DNA from: Streptomyces barkulensis
Lineage (GTDB): Bacteria > Actinomycetota > Actinomycetes > Streptomycetales > Streptomycetaceae
Assembly (NCBI RefSeq): GCF_002843305.1
Contig: NZ_PGSG01000088.1
Location: forward strand, 108,712-172,711
Length of the DNA stretch: 64,000 nt
Reading direction: 5' to 3'
A program made the translations under genes and the position numbers. Positions 48,020 through 56,735 of the stretch are shown here, one piece after another. Every line of letters starts with the position of its first letter. The first letter of the stretch is position 1. The notes beneath the pieces are model-generated. The model had not been told where the DNA came from and ran no database searches. It worked only from the letters and a program-made list of their open reading frames with translations.

Positions 48020-48816
48020 CGCGCCCTCGCGAAGGAGGCGATGGCCTCGGCCGTCGGGCCGGGGCTGCTCAGCTGCGGGCAGTGCCCGTGGGCGTCCAGG
48101 GTGACCAGGGTGCTTCCGGCGATCTCGTCCCGGACGAACGCGCCCACCTCGCGTGGGGCCAGGGTGTCGTGCGCGCACTCGACCACCAGCGTCGGCACGG
48201 TCACCCCGGCCAGGTCCTCGCGGTTGTCGGACAGGAAGGTGGTGCGGGCGAAGACACGGGCCATGCGCGGGTCGGTGCGGCAGAAGCTGTTGGTCAGCTC
48301 CTCGCCCAGCTCGGGCCGGTCCGGATTACCCATGATCACCGGTGCCATCACCGCGGACCAGCCCAGGTAGTTGCTCTCCAGCGACTCCAGCAGCTCCTCG
48401 ATGTCGGCCCGGCTGAACCCGCCCCGGTAGTCGCCCTCGTCGATGTAGGAGGGGGAGGGGGTGAGCAGGACCAGTTTGGCGAAGCGCTCCGGCTCGCGCA
48501 GCACCGCCAGCACCCCGATCATGGCGCTGACCGAGTGCCCCACGAACGTCACGTCCCGCAGCCCCAACTCGCGGCAGATGTCCAGCACGTCCTGCGCGTA
48601 CCCCTCCAGCGAGGAGTAGCGCTCCTCGTTCCAGGCGGAGGGGTCCGAGCGGCCGGAGCCCACGTGGTCGAAGAGCACCACCCGGAACTCCTCGGCCAGC
48701 GCGGGCGCCACCAGGCGCCACAGGTTCTGGTCGCAGCCGAATCCATGCGCCAGCATCACCACCGGCCCGTCCTCCCGGCCGGTGACGGTGACGTTGTTCC
48801 TCCTGCGCACGTCCAT
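48016..48816 (-). CDS. RsbQ-like alpha/beta hydrolase
   Basis: The ATG at 48816 (MDVRRRNNVTVTGRED) follows AAAGGA. The 266-residue hydrolase closely resembles RsbQ: MLAHGFGCDQNLWRLVAPAL, FDHVGSGRSDPSAWNEERYSSLEGYAQDVLDIC, the nucleophile in FVGHSVSAMIGVLAV, Asp in CAHDTLAPREVG and His in DAHGHCPQLSSP. In Bacillus, RsbQ activates the PAS-containing phosphatase RsbP by supplying a ligand or signal; the plant receptors KAI2/D14 belong to the same family. Here its stop overlaps the start of an RsbP-like gene, so the pair is probably a transplanted energy/stress sensor. Confidence 0.9.
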   Translation of the reverse strand: MDVRRRNNVTVTGREDGPVVMLAHGFGCDQNLWRLVAPALAEEFRVVLFDHVGSGRSDPSAWNEERYSSLEGYAQDVLDICRELGLRDVTFVGHSVSAMIGVLAVLREPERFAKLVLLTPSPSYIDEGDYRGGFSRADIEELLESLESNYLGWSAVMAPVIMGNPDRPELGEELTNSFCRTDPRMARVFARTTFLSDNREDLAGVTVPTLVVECAHDTLAPREVGAFVRDEIAGSTLVTLDAHGHCPQLSSPGPTAEAIASFARAR

Positions 48817-48995
48817 CTCGCACGTCCTTTCACCCGTGTCCGCGGCCCTGGCCGCCGGAGGGCCGGCGGGCGGCGGCCGGAAACCCTGTCGCAGGTGGCC
48901 TGCGGGTGCACCGGCCACCGAGGGTAATCCGGTACCCCGGACAGGGCGCGTCGGAACGGTCCGGAACGGGAGGGCGGCCGCGGCGGCAGGCCCGG

Positions 48996-49128
48996 CCGGG
49001 CCGCCGCGGCCCGGCCGACGCCCGGACGGATCAGCCCGCGGCCTTGGTGACCGGTGCCGGGCCGCCGCGGCCCGGCCGACGCCCGGACGGATCAGCCCGC
49101 GGCCTTGGTGACCGGTGCCGGGCCGCCG
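48996..49128. repeat. 61-bp direct duplication at the 3' end of the MFS gene
   Basis: A 61-base unit (48996-49056) is repeated exactly at 49057-49117 and continues for 11 more bases. It contains the last codons and stop of the MFS gene, so a second, untranslated copy of the gene's end follows the real one. Confidence 0.95.
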
Positions 49129-50324
49129 ACGGCCGTGTCCGCGGGCGAGCCGGCCACCACCCGGGAGGCGGCGGTGCGCCGGTGCCACCGGGAGGCCGCC
49201 ACCGTCGCGCCGACGGCCGCGGCGGCCAGCAGCGCGCTGACCCAGGAGACGCCGGTGTAGCCCCAGCCGGCGGTGATCACCAGTCCGCCGATCCAGGGGC
49301 CGAGGGTGTTGCCGATGTTGAACGCCGAGGTGGTCGTCGCGCCCGCCAGGGTGGGGGCGGCGCCCGCCACCTCGAACATCCGGGCGTTGATGGCGGGGGC
49401 GGTGAAGAACGAGGTCACCCCCAGTCCCAGCGCCAGCCCGACGGCCGCCACGGGCAGGTGCGCGGTGAGCGCCAGCAGCGCCAGTACGGCGGTGGTGGCG
49501 GCCAGGCCGGCGTACATGGCGCCGAACAGGTGCGCGTCGCCGACCCGGCCGCCGAGCGCGGCGCCGATCAGCGCGCCGACCCCGTACAGCGCCAGCACGG
49601 TTGGCACCCAGCCCTCGCCCAGGCCGGCGGTGTCGGTGAGCAGCGGGGAGAGGTAGGAGAAGAGGCAGAAGGTGGCCGCGGCGTTGAGCGCGGTGATCAC
49701 CAGCGCCAGCCACACCTGGCCGTCGCGGTAGATCCGCAGTTCGCGACGGAGGACGGGCCGGTCCGCGCCGGTGGCCGGCCGGGTGGACGGCACCAGCGCC
49801 AGCACCCCGGCCACCGCGACCGCCGCCAGCAGGGCCACGGCCCAGAACGCGGCCCGCCATCCGGCGTGCTGCCCCAGGAGCGCACCGGCCGGCACGCCCA
49901 GGACGTTGGCGACGCTCAGCCCGCCGATCATCACGGCCATCGCCTTGGCCTTCGCGCCCGCCGGGGCCAGCGACACGGCCACGGCGGCGCCCACCGCCCA
50001 GAACCCGGCGCACGCCAGCGCGCTCACCACCCGCGAGGCGAACAGCACCTCGTACGTCGGCGCGAGGGCGCCGGCCACCTGCCCGGCCCCGAAGACGGCC
50101 AGCAGCGACACCAGCGTGGTGCGGCGGGGCAGCCGCAGCGTCGCGCCGGCCAGCACCGGGGCGCCGACCACCATGCCGATGGCGAAGGCGGACACCAGCA
50201 GCCCGGCCTGCGGAATGGTCACCGACATGTCGCGGGCGATCGGCTGGAGCAGCCCGGCGATCATGAACTCCGAGGTGCCGAGCGCGAACACGGACAGCCC
50301 CAGGACGTAGACGGCCAGGGGCAT
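49092..50324 (-). CDS. MFS drug exporter, Cmx/CmrA (chloramphenicol) type
   Basis: ATG 50324 (MPLAVYVLGLSVFALGTSEF) matches the usual start of Cmx-type transporters; earlier in-frame ATGs at 50384 and 50417 exist. The ~410-residue protein has twelve transmembrane helices, the DHA1 motif A-like stretches, GLLVSAFAIGMVVGAPVLAGATLRLPRR (loop 2-3), and motif C GFWAVGAAVAVSL. Members export chloramphenicol or related drugs; substrate here is uncertain. The last 50 residues are a hydrophilic tail ending PAPVTKAAG, whose coding bases are duplicated downstream. The gene is preceded by a hexamer repeat at 50514, not clearly part of its promoter. Confidence 0.85.
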   Translation of the reverse strand: MPLAVYVLGLSVFALGTSEFMIAGLLQPIARDMSVTIPQAGLLVSAFAIGMVVGAPVLAGATLRLPRRTTLVSLLAVFGAGQVAGALAPTYEVLFASRVVSALACAGFWAVGAAVAVSLAPAGAKAKAMAVMIGGLSVANVLGVPAGALLGQHAGWRAAFWAVALLAAVAVAGVLALVPSTRPATGADRPVLRRELRIYRDGQVWLALVITALNAAATFCLFSYLSPLLTDTAGLGEGWVPTVLALYGVGALIGAALGGRVGDAHLFGAMYAGLAATTAVLALLALTAHLPVAAVGLALGLGVTSFFTAPAINARMFEVAGAAPTLAGATTTSAFNIGNTLGPWIGGLVITAGWGYTGVSWVSALLAAAAVGATVAASRWHRRTAASRVVAGSPADTAVGGPAPVTKAAG

Positions 50325-50513
50325 GCGGGGGCGCTCCGCGCGGGGCGGGACGCCTCCGGACGGTGATATGTCGAGTGGCGGCATGTCCGGGCCCAACACC
50401 ATCGCAGGGAAGAACATTCCTGGTCGGAGGCCTTGTTACCGTCCTTTCACCGGACGGCCGGCACCACCGTTCGGCCCGGTTTCGAATGCTTCCGCCCGGT
50501 ATGGCCTGATGTC

Positions 50514-50555
50514 GCTGCCGCTGCCGCTGCCGCTGCCGCTGCCGCTGCCGCTGCC
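50514..50555. repeat. (GCTGCC)7 simple-sequence repeat
   Basis: Seven perfect GCTGCC units between the MFS start and the DinB-like gene stop. It is non-coding in the annotation chosen here, and is a likely replication-slippage site. Confidence 0.95.
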
Positions 50556-50587
50556 GCCCGCACCGCCGCCGACGCCGCCCGGGCGGA

Positions 50588-51151
50588 TCAGGGGCGGCGG
50601 CCGAGCAGGGCCACCAGCCTGTCCTGGACTCCCGCGCCCTCGCCCGCCTCGACCGGTTCGCCGAACAGTCCGGCGCTGCGCAGGGAGTCCGCCACGGGGC
50701 GCACCGCCTCGTAGACGTACCGGGCCAGCCCCTCGTCCAGCCGGTCGTCGGCGCCGATGCCGCGCGCCAGGTCCCACGCGTGCACGGTGAGGTCGGTCGT
50801 CATCTCGCGGGCGTAGTCGGCGGCCGGGCGCGGACCGCCGCCGGTGTGCACGTCGCCGTCCAGGGCGCCGGGGCGGTGGAAGGCGGCCCGCGACTCCTCG
50901 GCGGCGCGCCGCCACGCGCCCCGCGGGTCGTCGCCGAGGACGTCGCCGTCGAACCGGTCGCCGACCTCCTCCAGCGTCGCGCCCCGCAGCAGCCAGGGCG
51001 CCCACAGATGCTCGGCGACCAGATGGCCGACCAGGTCGCGCACGGTCCACTCGGTGCACGGGGTGGGGTCGCCCCACTGGTCGTCGCGCACCGCGCGGAC
51101 GCGCCGGCCGAACTCCGCGTATCCCCGGTCCAGGGCTTCGAGTCGTTCCAT
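50588..51151 (-). CDS. TIGR03086-type DinB/maleylpyruvate isomerase-like protein
   Basis: The 187-residue protein has the actinobacterial DinB-like four-helix bundle: WGDPTPCTEWTVRDLVGHLVAEHLWAPWLL at residues ~25-54 gives the first metal His residues, and EMTTDLTVHAWDLARGIGADD at ~115-135 the last. Such proteins bind a divalent metal and act as thiol-dependent isomerases or transferases, often with mycothiol as cofactor. The substrate is not known. It shares strand with the HD-domain gene upstream (gap 20 bases) and probably forms an operon with it. The C-terminus ends in VALLGRRP after a helical region. Confidence 0.85.
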   Translation of the reverse strand: MERLEALDRGYAEFGRRVRAVRDDQWGDPTPCTEWTVRDLVGHLVAEHLWAPWLLRGATLEEVGDRFDGDVLGDDPRGAWRRAAEESRAAFHRPGALDGDVHTGGGPRPAADYAREMTTDLTVHAWDLARGIGADDRLDEGLARYVYEAVRPVADSLRSAGLFGEPVEAGEGAGVQDRLVALLGRRP

Positions 51152-51171
51152 CGTCCCAGCCTAGGCGCGAC

Positions 51172-51861
51172 TCACGCGGTGAGCAGGTCCAGCTCCGCGG
51201 TCAGGTTGCGGCGGGCGGTGTGCTCCCAGTGCTCCCGGCCGTAGTGGGTGCGGAACAGGGAGGGCAGCTCCAGCAGATGGCGCAGGACCTCGGCGCGTCC
51301 GGTGCGGAAGGCGTCGTCGGGGACGAAGCCGTACTCCTCGCGGACGGCGGCGGCGTAGGCCGCGTACTCCCGCGGCGACCCGGCCAGCACCGCGAGGTCG
51401 GCGTCGCAGAGCACCTCGCCGCCCGTGTCGCCGGGGGCCGGGTCGTGCCCGGCGGTGAGGCGGACCAGCCGGGCCACCTCGGCGGCCAGGGCGGGGGAGA
51501 CGCCCGCCTCGGGCAGGGCGCGCTCGGCCAGGCGGGCGCTGCGCTCCTCGTTGGTGGAGCGGTCCGGGAGGTGGACCGCGTCGTGGAACCAGGCCGCCAG
51601 CGAGACGGTGGCGACCTCCTCGGGGCCGGAGCAGTGCGCGGAGAGCAGGCCGACGCGGTCCAGGACGGCGATCAGATGGTCGGTGGTGTGGTAGCGGCGG
51701 TGGGGCTCGGCCCAGCGTGCGAGGAGGTCGTCGGCGTAGGCGTACGGGGAGGGGGTGTCCGCGGGCAGGTCCGCCTCCGGGCGGCGTACGGCCAGGAGGG
51801 TCCGGGTCCAGCGCTCGCGCAGCCCGTCATGGGCCGGATGGCGGTTCTTCGGCGTGACCAT
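51172..51861 (-). CDS. HD-domain metal-dependent phosphohydrolase
   Basis: The ATG at 51861 starts MVTPKNRHPAHDGL. The 229-residue protein has the HD superfamily residues RYHTTDHLIAVLDRV, then VATVSLAAWFHDAVHLPD (HD pair, residues ~93-94) and LLRLTAGHDPAPGD-like LVRLTAGHDPAPGDTGGEVLCDADLAVLAG with the final Asp ligand. It is of the type found as single-domain predicted hydrolases (YpgQ-like), acting on nucleotides or phosphate esters. It is divergent from cutC and upstream of the DinB-like gene. Specific substrate is unknown. Confidence 0.88.
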   Translation of the reverse strand: MVTPKNRHPAHDGLRERWTRTLLAVRRPEADLPADTPSPYAYADDLLARWAEPHRRYHTTDHLIAVLDRVGLLSAHCSGPEEVATVSLAAWFHDAVHLPDRSTNEERSARLAERALPEAGVSPALAAEVARLVRLTAGHDPAPGDTGGEVLCDADLAVLAGSPREYAAYAAAVREEYGFVPDDAFRTGRAEVLRHLLELPSLFRTHYGREHWEHTARRNLTAELDLLTA

Positions 51862-51919
51862 GGCGCAATTGTGTGCCCCGTCTTCCCGGCGTGTCCCGCG
51901 ATATGGCAGGCTCCGCTAT

Positions 51920-52621
51920 ATGTCTAGACCAATCCTCGAAGTGATCGCCCTCGATGCCCGCGACGCGATCGCCGCGCAGACCGGCGGGGCGGACCGCCTC
52001 GAACTGGTCGGCGACATGGCCGCCGACGGCCTCACCCCCGCCCGGGAGGTCTTCGCCGCCGTCCGCGGCGCCACCGACCTGCCGGTGCGGGTGATGCTGC
52101 GCGCGACGGGCGGATTCGCGGCGGGCGACGAGGCGGCGCTGGAGGAGTTGTGCGAGCGGGCTCGCGGCCTGCGCGCGGAGGGCGCCGAGGAGTTCGTGCT
52201 CGGCTTCCTCGACGACACCGGGCAGCCCGACCTCGCCGCGATCGGCGCGCTCCTCGACGCCGTCCCCGGCTGCCGCTGGACCTTCCACCGCGCCATCGAC
52301 CACTGCGCCGACCGCGCCGGGCTGCGCAAACGGCTCGACGGGCACCCGGGTCTGGACGCCTACCTCACCGCCGGCTCGGCGGACGGCGTGACGGCGGGCC
52401 TGGCCGTCCTGTGCGCCGAGGCGGCCCGTACGTCCGCCGGGGAGCCCGGCTACCTCCCGCTGCTGATGGCCGGCGGCGGCCTGGGCCTCGACCACGTCCC
52501 CGCCCTGCGCGCGGCGGGCGTGGCCGCCTTCCACATCGGCGGCGCGGCCCGCTCCGGCGGCTGGGACACCCCGGTCTCCCCGGACGCGGTGCGCACCTGG
52601 CGCGAGACGCTGGACGGCTGA
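51920..52621 (+). CDS. cutC: Copper homeostasis protein CutC
   Basis: The ATG at 51920 starts MSRPILEVIALDARDAIAAQ. The 233-residue TIM-barrel protein shows CutC signatures: GADRLELVGDMAADGLTP, LPVRVMLRATGGF, FVLGFLDDTGQPD, CRWTFHRAIDHCADR, and AGVAAFHIGGAARSG. It is cytosolic. A role in copper homeostasis is the traditional assignment, although direct biochemical proof is thin. No ribosome site is visible, so it may be leaderless or read from an upstream element near 51899 (GATATG). It ends convergently with the biosynthetic locus. Confidence 0.92.
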   Translation: MSRPILEVIALDARDAIAAQTGGADRLELVGDMAADGLTPAREVFAAVRGATDLPVRVMLRATGGFAAGDEAALEELCERARGLRAEGAEEFVLGFLDDTGQPDLAAIGALLDAVPGCRWTFHRAIDHCADRAGLRKRLDGHPGLDAYLTAGSADGVTAGLAVLCAEAARTSAGEPGYLPLLMAGGGLGLDHVPALRAAGVAAFHIGGAARSGGWDTPVSPDAVRTWRETLDG

Positions 52622-52650
52622 ACGGGCCGTGCTGTGCGGGGTCGCTCTGT

Positions 52651-52722
52651 GGCGTTCTGTGCTGTTATGTGCTGTTCTGTGCGAGGCCGGGCCGGGTCGT
52701 GCCGTGCCGTGCCGTGCCGTGC
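52651..52722. repeat. 10-bp and 5-bp tandem repeats between cutC and the biosynthetic locus
   Basis: Three degenerate 10-bp units (GGCGTTCTGT, GCTGTTATGT, GCTGTTCTGT; 52651-52680) are followed by five CGTGC units (52698-52722). They occupy the convergent space and have no clear hairpin. Confidence 0.85.
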
Positions 52723-52727
52723 CCCGC

Positions 52728-55700
52728 TCAGCCGTCCGCGGCGGGGACGGCCTCGTGCCACTCCACGCCCAGGGACCGCACCAGCTCGTGGCAGTTGCGG
52801 CCGAACTCGGGGGAGGGGACGTCCCGGAAGAGCCCGCCGAGGTCCCCCGGCCCGTCGCCCGGATCGGGCAGGACCATGGCCAGCCGCCGGAGCGGGGGAG
52901 AGCTGTGCGCCGCGACCAGTTCGCAAAACTCCCGGTACGTCACGTGGCGCGGTTCGCGCGCCGGGCCGAAGCGCCCCATGAGGTCGTCCAGCCGGGTCGG
53001 CTCCCGTTGCACCACGTGGAAGGTCTCGCCCAGGCGGCGCTCGAGCACCGCCGCCGAGATGAACCGGCCGACGTTGTCCACCGGGGTGAAGTCGCCCCGC
53101 GCGCCCGTCTCGAAGCGGACGCCGAGTTCCGCGCACGCCGTCAGGACGAACTCGGCGAGGCTGCCGCCGTGGCTGAGGACGCCGGTGCGCGAGTGCGGCA
53201 TCACCTCGCCCATGCGGTACAGGCTCACCGGGAGGCCGTACCGCCGCCGGGCCTCGCGCAGCAGCGCCTCGGCGACCCACTTGCTCCGGCTGTAGCCGTC
53301 GCCCGGCACCTCCTCGGCCGCGGGGAAGGCGTTCTCGTCGAGCACCGAGCCGTCACGGGGAGCGCGCGGCAGGATGCCGAGCGTCGACAGGTGGTGCACG
53401 GGACTGGCCGGCCCGGGGCCGGTGCGGGCGAGCCGGATCACCTCGCGGGTGCCGAGCACGTTCACCGCGCGTAGACGGCGGTAGGGGTAGACGAGGTTCA
53501 CCTCCGCGCCCGCGTGCACGATCGTGTCCGTCCACTCGGCCAGCTCCCGGAAGCCGGTCCCGGACAGCCCGAACCCCTCGGCGCCGAGGTCGCCGCGCAC
53601 GACCCGGACCCGGTCGTCGCCGCTGCCGACGGGCAGGCCGTAGTGGCGGGCGCGGGCGTCGAGCCGGGCGCGGGCGGCCGCGTCGTCCCCGGCGTTGACC
53701 AGACAGGCGACGGTGGCCGCAGTGGACCGCAGCAGCTCGTCCAGCAGATGGATGCCGATGAAGCCGGTGCCGCCGGTGAGGAGGATGCGCCGGGGCGGGG
53801 CGACGGCCGCGGACCGCGGGGGAGGTACGGCCGCCGTGGAGGCCGGTCGCGGGGAGGCCGGTTGCGGTGAGTCCGGTTCCAGGGCGGCCGCGTCGGCCAG
53901 CATCTCCCGGTGTACGGCCGCCTCCTCGGCCTCCGGCCCGCCCCGGGCGATCAGACGGACCTGGTCGGCGACGGTCGGCGCCTCGGCGATGTCCCGCACC
54001 GACAGGCGCAGGCCGAACAGGTCGCGCAGGCGCAGTACGAGCCGCTGGGCGCCCAGGGAGGTGCCTCCGATCTCGAAGAAGCCGTCCCGGGCACCGGGGG
54101 TGACGCCCAGGAGCTCGGCCCACAGGGAGCGGACCGCCTCCTCCGGGTCGCCGCCGGGTGCCGGGTCGCCCCCGGCGGCGCTCCCGGGCGCCGTGTCCCG
54201 CTCCGCGGTGTTCCGCGCCGCCGTGTCCGGCCCGTCGAGCAGCCGCGCCAGCGCCCGGCGGTCGGCCTTGCCGTTGGGGGACAGGGGCATGTTCTCGATC
54301 CGCACGAACCGGTCGGGCACCAGTTCGGCCGGGAGCAGCCTCCCGGCCCGCGCCCTGGTGTCCGCGAGGTCGAGGCCCTCGCGGGCGACCACGGCCGCGA
54401 CCAGGGTCTGGCCGTCGGCCTCGCCCCGCAGCACGACCCGCACGTCCTGGACCCCCGGCAGCGTCAGCAGCGCCCGCTCGACCTCCGCCGGTTCGATCCG
54501 CACCCCGCGCACCTTGAGCTGGTCGTCGCGCCGCCCCACGAAGTACAGGCGGCCGTCGGCCCGGTAGTGGCCGAGGTCGCCGGTGCGGTAGAGGCGGTCG
54601 CCGGGGACGTCGGGGAAGGGGTTGGGCACGAACGCCGCCCCGGTCCGCTCCGGGTCGCCGAGATATCCCAGCCCCAGGCAGTCGCCGCCGATGAGGATCT
54701 CGCCCGTCTCCCCCGTGCCCAGACGCCGCATCGAGGAGTCCACGACCACCGCCGAGGTGTTGTCGATGGGGCGGCCGACGGGTATCTCACCGCCGTCACC
54801 GCCGTCACCACCGTCAACGGCGGCGCCCGCGGTGACGGTGTGGAAGACACTGCCGATCGACGCCTCGGTGGGACCGTAGGTGTTGGTGATCGCCGTGCCG
54901 GGCAGCAGTTCGTGGAACCCGCGGACCGCCTCCACGTTGATCGCCTCGCCGCCCAGCAGGACGTGCCGCAGGGAGCCGGCCGCCCGTACCAGCGCCGGGT
55001 CCGAGGCGAGCAGGTCGACGAGCACGGTGAAGATCGACGGCACGAAGTCGGTGATCGTCACCCCGTGGCGGCCGATCTGGTCGACGGTGCGCTCCAGGTC
55101 GAGCAGCCCGTCGCGGCGCGGCATGACGACGCTGCCGCCCATGGTCAGCGGCCACAGCAACTGCCACAGCGACGAGTCGAAGACCGACCGGCTGTTCTGG
55201 AGCGCCACGTGCCCGGCGCCGAACCTGCGGGTCATGTAGAGGAACCGGTTGAGCAGGCCGCGGTGCACGTTGAGCGTGCACTTGGGCAGGCCCGTGGTGC
55301 CCGAGGTGAAGAAGCCGTAGGCGAGGTCGGTGCGGCCGGGGCGTCCGCCGGCGGGGGCGGCGTCGGTGCCGTCCAGCTTCCGGTGGTCGGCCACCAGCGC
55401 GCGGGCGCAGCCGGCCGCCGGGGCCGGGGTGCGCGGGGAGACGACGGCGATGTCGGTGCCCAGGCCCCGCAGCAGCGCGCCGATCCGCTCCCGGGGCCAG
55501 CCCGGGTCGAAGGGGATGAAGGGGACGCCGGCCTTCATCGCCGCGACCATCGTGAGCGGGAGTTCCATCCCGTCGCTCACCAGCAGGGGAAGCAGCGTCT
55601 CCCGGCGCGCGCCGTGCTCCACGAGCATCGCGGCCAGGGAGTTGGCCCCGCGGTCCAGCTCCCGGTAGCTCAGTGTCGCGCCGCCGTAGTGCAGCGCGTC

Positions 55701-55823
55701 GGCGTCGGGGGTGGCACGGGCCTGCTCCTCGATCAGGTGCAGGGTCGTCGCGGTGCCCCGCGGGTACGGCGCGCGGCGTCCGTTGGGATCGGGCAGTGCG
55801 GACGAGGAGGTGCTGGCTGGCAT
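52728..55823 (-). CDS. Stand-alone NRPS-like adenylation-thiolation-reductase megaenzyme
   Basis: The ATG at 55823 (MPASTSSSALPD) gives 1031 residues. Domains in order: adenylation (~20-530) with A3 YGFFTSGTTGLPK, A5 NTYGPTEASIG, A7 YRTGD and A10 LSPNGKADRR; carrier (~555-635) with FFEIGGTSLGAQRL, the Ser at ~589 receiving phosphopantetheine; thioester reductase (~680-1030) with ILLTGGTGFIGIHLLDELL, a Ser/Thr-Tyr-Lys catalytic set (YSRSKWVAEALL) and GRFISAAV. There is no condensation domain, so it should load one amino acid and release it as an aldehyde (or alcohol) using NADPH. It is the last gene of the same-strand locus. My reading of the pocket gives an acidic residue at position 278, suggesting a basic substrate. 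Confidence 0.93.
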   Translation of the reverse strand: MPASTSSSALPDPNGRRAPYPRGTATTLHLIEEQARATPDADALHYGGATLSYRELDRGANSLAAMLVEHGARRETLLPLLVSDGMELPLTMVAAMKAGVPFIPFDPGWPRERIGALLRGLGTDIAVVSPRTPAPAAGCARALVADHRKLDGTDAAPAGGRPGRTDLAYGFFTSGTTGLPKCTLNVHRGLLNRFLYMTRRFGAGHVALQNSRSVFDSSLWQLLWPLTMGGSVVMPRRDGLLDLERTVDQIGRHGVTITDFVPSIFTVLVDLLASDPALVRAAGSLRHVLLGGEAINVEAVRGFHELLPGTAITNTYGPTEASIGSVFHTVTAGAAVDGGDGGDGGEIPVGRPIDNTSAVVVDSSMRRLGTGETGEILIGGDCLGLGYLGDPERTGAAFVPNPFPDVPGDRLYRTGDLGHYRADGRLYFVGRRDDQLKVRGVRIEPAEVERALLTLPGVQDVRVVLRGEADGQTLVAAVVAREGLDLADTRARAGRLLPAELVPDRFVRIENMPLSPNGKADRRALARLLDGPDTAARNTAERDTAPGSAAGGDPAPGGDPEEAVRSLWAELLGVTPGARDGFFEIGGTSLGAQRLVLRLRDLFGLRLSVRDIAEAPTVADQVRLIARGGPEAEEAAVHREMLADAAALEPDSPQPASPRPASTAAVPPPRSAAVAPPRRILLTGGTGFIGIHLLDELLRSTAATVACLVNAGDDAAARARLDARARHYGLPVGSGDDRVRVVRGDLGAEGFGLSGTGFRELAEWTDTIVHAGAEVNLVYPYRRLRAVNVLGTREVIRLARTGPGPASPVHHLSTLGILPRAPRDGSVLDENAFPAAEEVPGDGYSRSKWVAEALLREARRRYGLPVSLYRMGEVMPHSRTGVLSHGGSLAEFVLTACAELGVRFETGARGDFTPVDNVGRFISAAVLERRLGETFHVVQREPTRLDDLMGRFGPAREPRHVTYREFCELVAAHSSPPLRRLAMVLPDPGDGPGDLGGLFRDVPSPEFGRNCHELVRSLGVEWHEAVPAADG

Positions 55824-55997
55824 CGTGGACCCCAATCGAGTGTGGTTCCAGGCGTTTCCAGGCGTTTCCAGGACTGCTCTGCGGTACGGGCTGTGCGGGT
55901 GGAGGCTGTGCGGGCCGCCGCGCGACGGGGCGCGCGGCGGGGCGTGCTGCGTGTCGCGTGCCGCGTGCGGCGCGGGCTCGCGGTGGCGCGCGGGCCC
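55824..55997. other. Gap between sulfotransferase and megaenzyme genes
   Basis: 174 bases with two GCGTTTCCAG units (around 55852-55872) and GC-rich CGTGC-type repeats. A megaenzyme promoter may lie here, but no -10/-35 stands out. Confidence 0.4.
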
Positions 55998-56735
55998 TCA
56001 GACGGCGGGCAGGACGAGGGAGCGGGAGCGCAGCTCCTCGTAGAAGGGCAGGTGGTGCCGGAGGTAGCCGGCCAGCACCGGGCTGTCGTCGACCGTGACG
56101 GCGTGGCGCCGGCCGCTCTGCCGGAAGCCGGAGCTGCGGGCCACGTCCTGGTGCCACCGGCTGGTGCGGCTCCACTCGGAGCGCTCCCCCGACTGCCAGG
56201 ACAGGGCCCGGTCGTCGTAGGGGATGCCGACGGCCTCGCAGTAGGCGCGGACGGTGTCGCCGGGGCGCTCGACGAGGACGTCGGCGTCGACCACGACGGG
56301 ATCGCGCCCCGTCTCCCGGCGGACCCGGTCGAATATCTCGTACTGGTGCTCGAACCCGATCTCCGGGAGCCTCACCTCGGGGTTCACCGCGTAGTGCGAC
56401 TCGATGGCGCGCCGGGGGTCGCGGACGATGAAGGTGTGCGTGACGCCCTCGGCCAGCGGCAGCGCGTCGAAGAGGTGGGCGTGCGGGTACTCGGTGGTGT
56501 CCTTGAAGAACACCGGCGCCTCCGCCGACTCCGCCGTGAACCCCCGCAGCACCTCCTCCGGCGTGGTCAGGCGCCGTCCGCCGACCTCGACACCGTGCCC
56601 GGCGGCCAGTTCGGAGAACGGCTCGTGGTAGGAGCGGAAGTCGCCGCGCTGCACCATCATCCGGAAGAAGGCCGTCGACATGGCCCGCGGCGGGGACCAC
56701 AGGGCCAGCACCGCCGGCCGTACGGGGGCGCTCAC
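55998..56735 (-). CDS. Sulfotransferase-family protein
   Basis: The GTG at 56735 overlaps the stop of the aldo-keto reductase (GTGA). The 245-residue protein has the PAPS 5'-phosphosulfate loop LWSPPRAMSTAFFRMM (residues ~12-27) and the 3'-phosphate motif FIVRDPRRAIESHYAV (~104-119), with PVFFKDTTEYPHAHLF between. This subgroup is often annotated as branched-chain-aminotransferase-like sulfotransferase and is a cytosolic enzyme. It would transfer sulfate from PAPS to a hydroxyl or amine of the pathway product. PAPS-making genes are not in the window. Both motifs are intact, so activity is likely. Confidence 0.85.
   Translation of the reverse strand: MSAPVRPAVLALWSPPRAMSTAFFRMMVQRGDFRSYHEPFSELAAGHGVEVGGRRLTTPEEVLRGFTAESAEAPVFFKDTTEYPHAHLFDALPLAEGVTHTFIVRDPRRAIESHYAVNPEVRLPEIGFEHQYEIFDRVRRETGRDPVVVDADVLVERPGDTVRAYCEAVGIPYDDRALSWQSGERSEWSRTSRWHQDVARSSGFRQSGRRHAVTVDDSPVLAGYLRHHLPFYEELRSRSLVLPAV

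Noticed and set aside
50436..51077. Frame with a Gly-Ser repeat
   Set aside because: Created by the (GCTGCC)7 tract out of frame with the DinB-like gene.
52728..55823. Housekeeping carboxylic acid reductase or Lys2-type aminoadipate reductase
   Set aside because: Actinobacteria make lysine by the diaminopimelate route and the gene sits in a specialised same-strand locus, so a pathway-specific role is more likely; not excluded.
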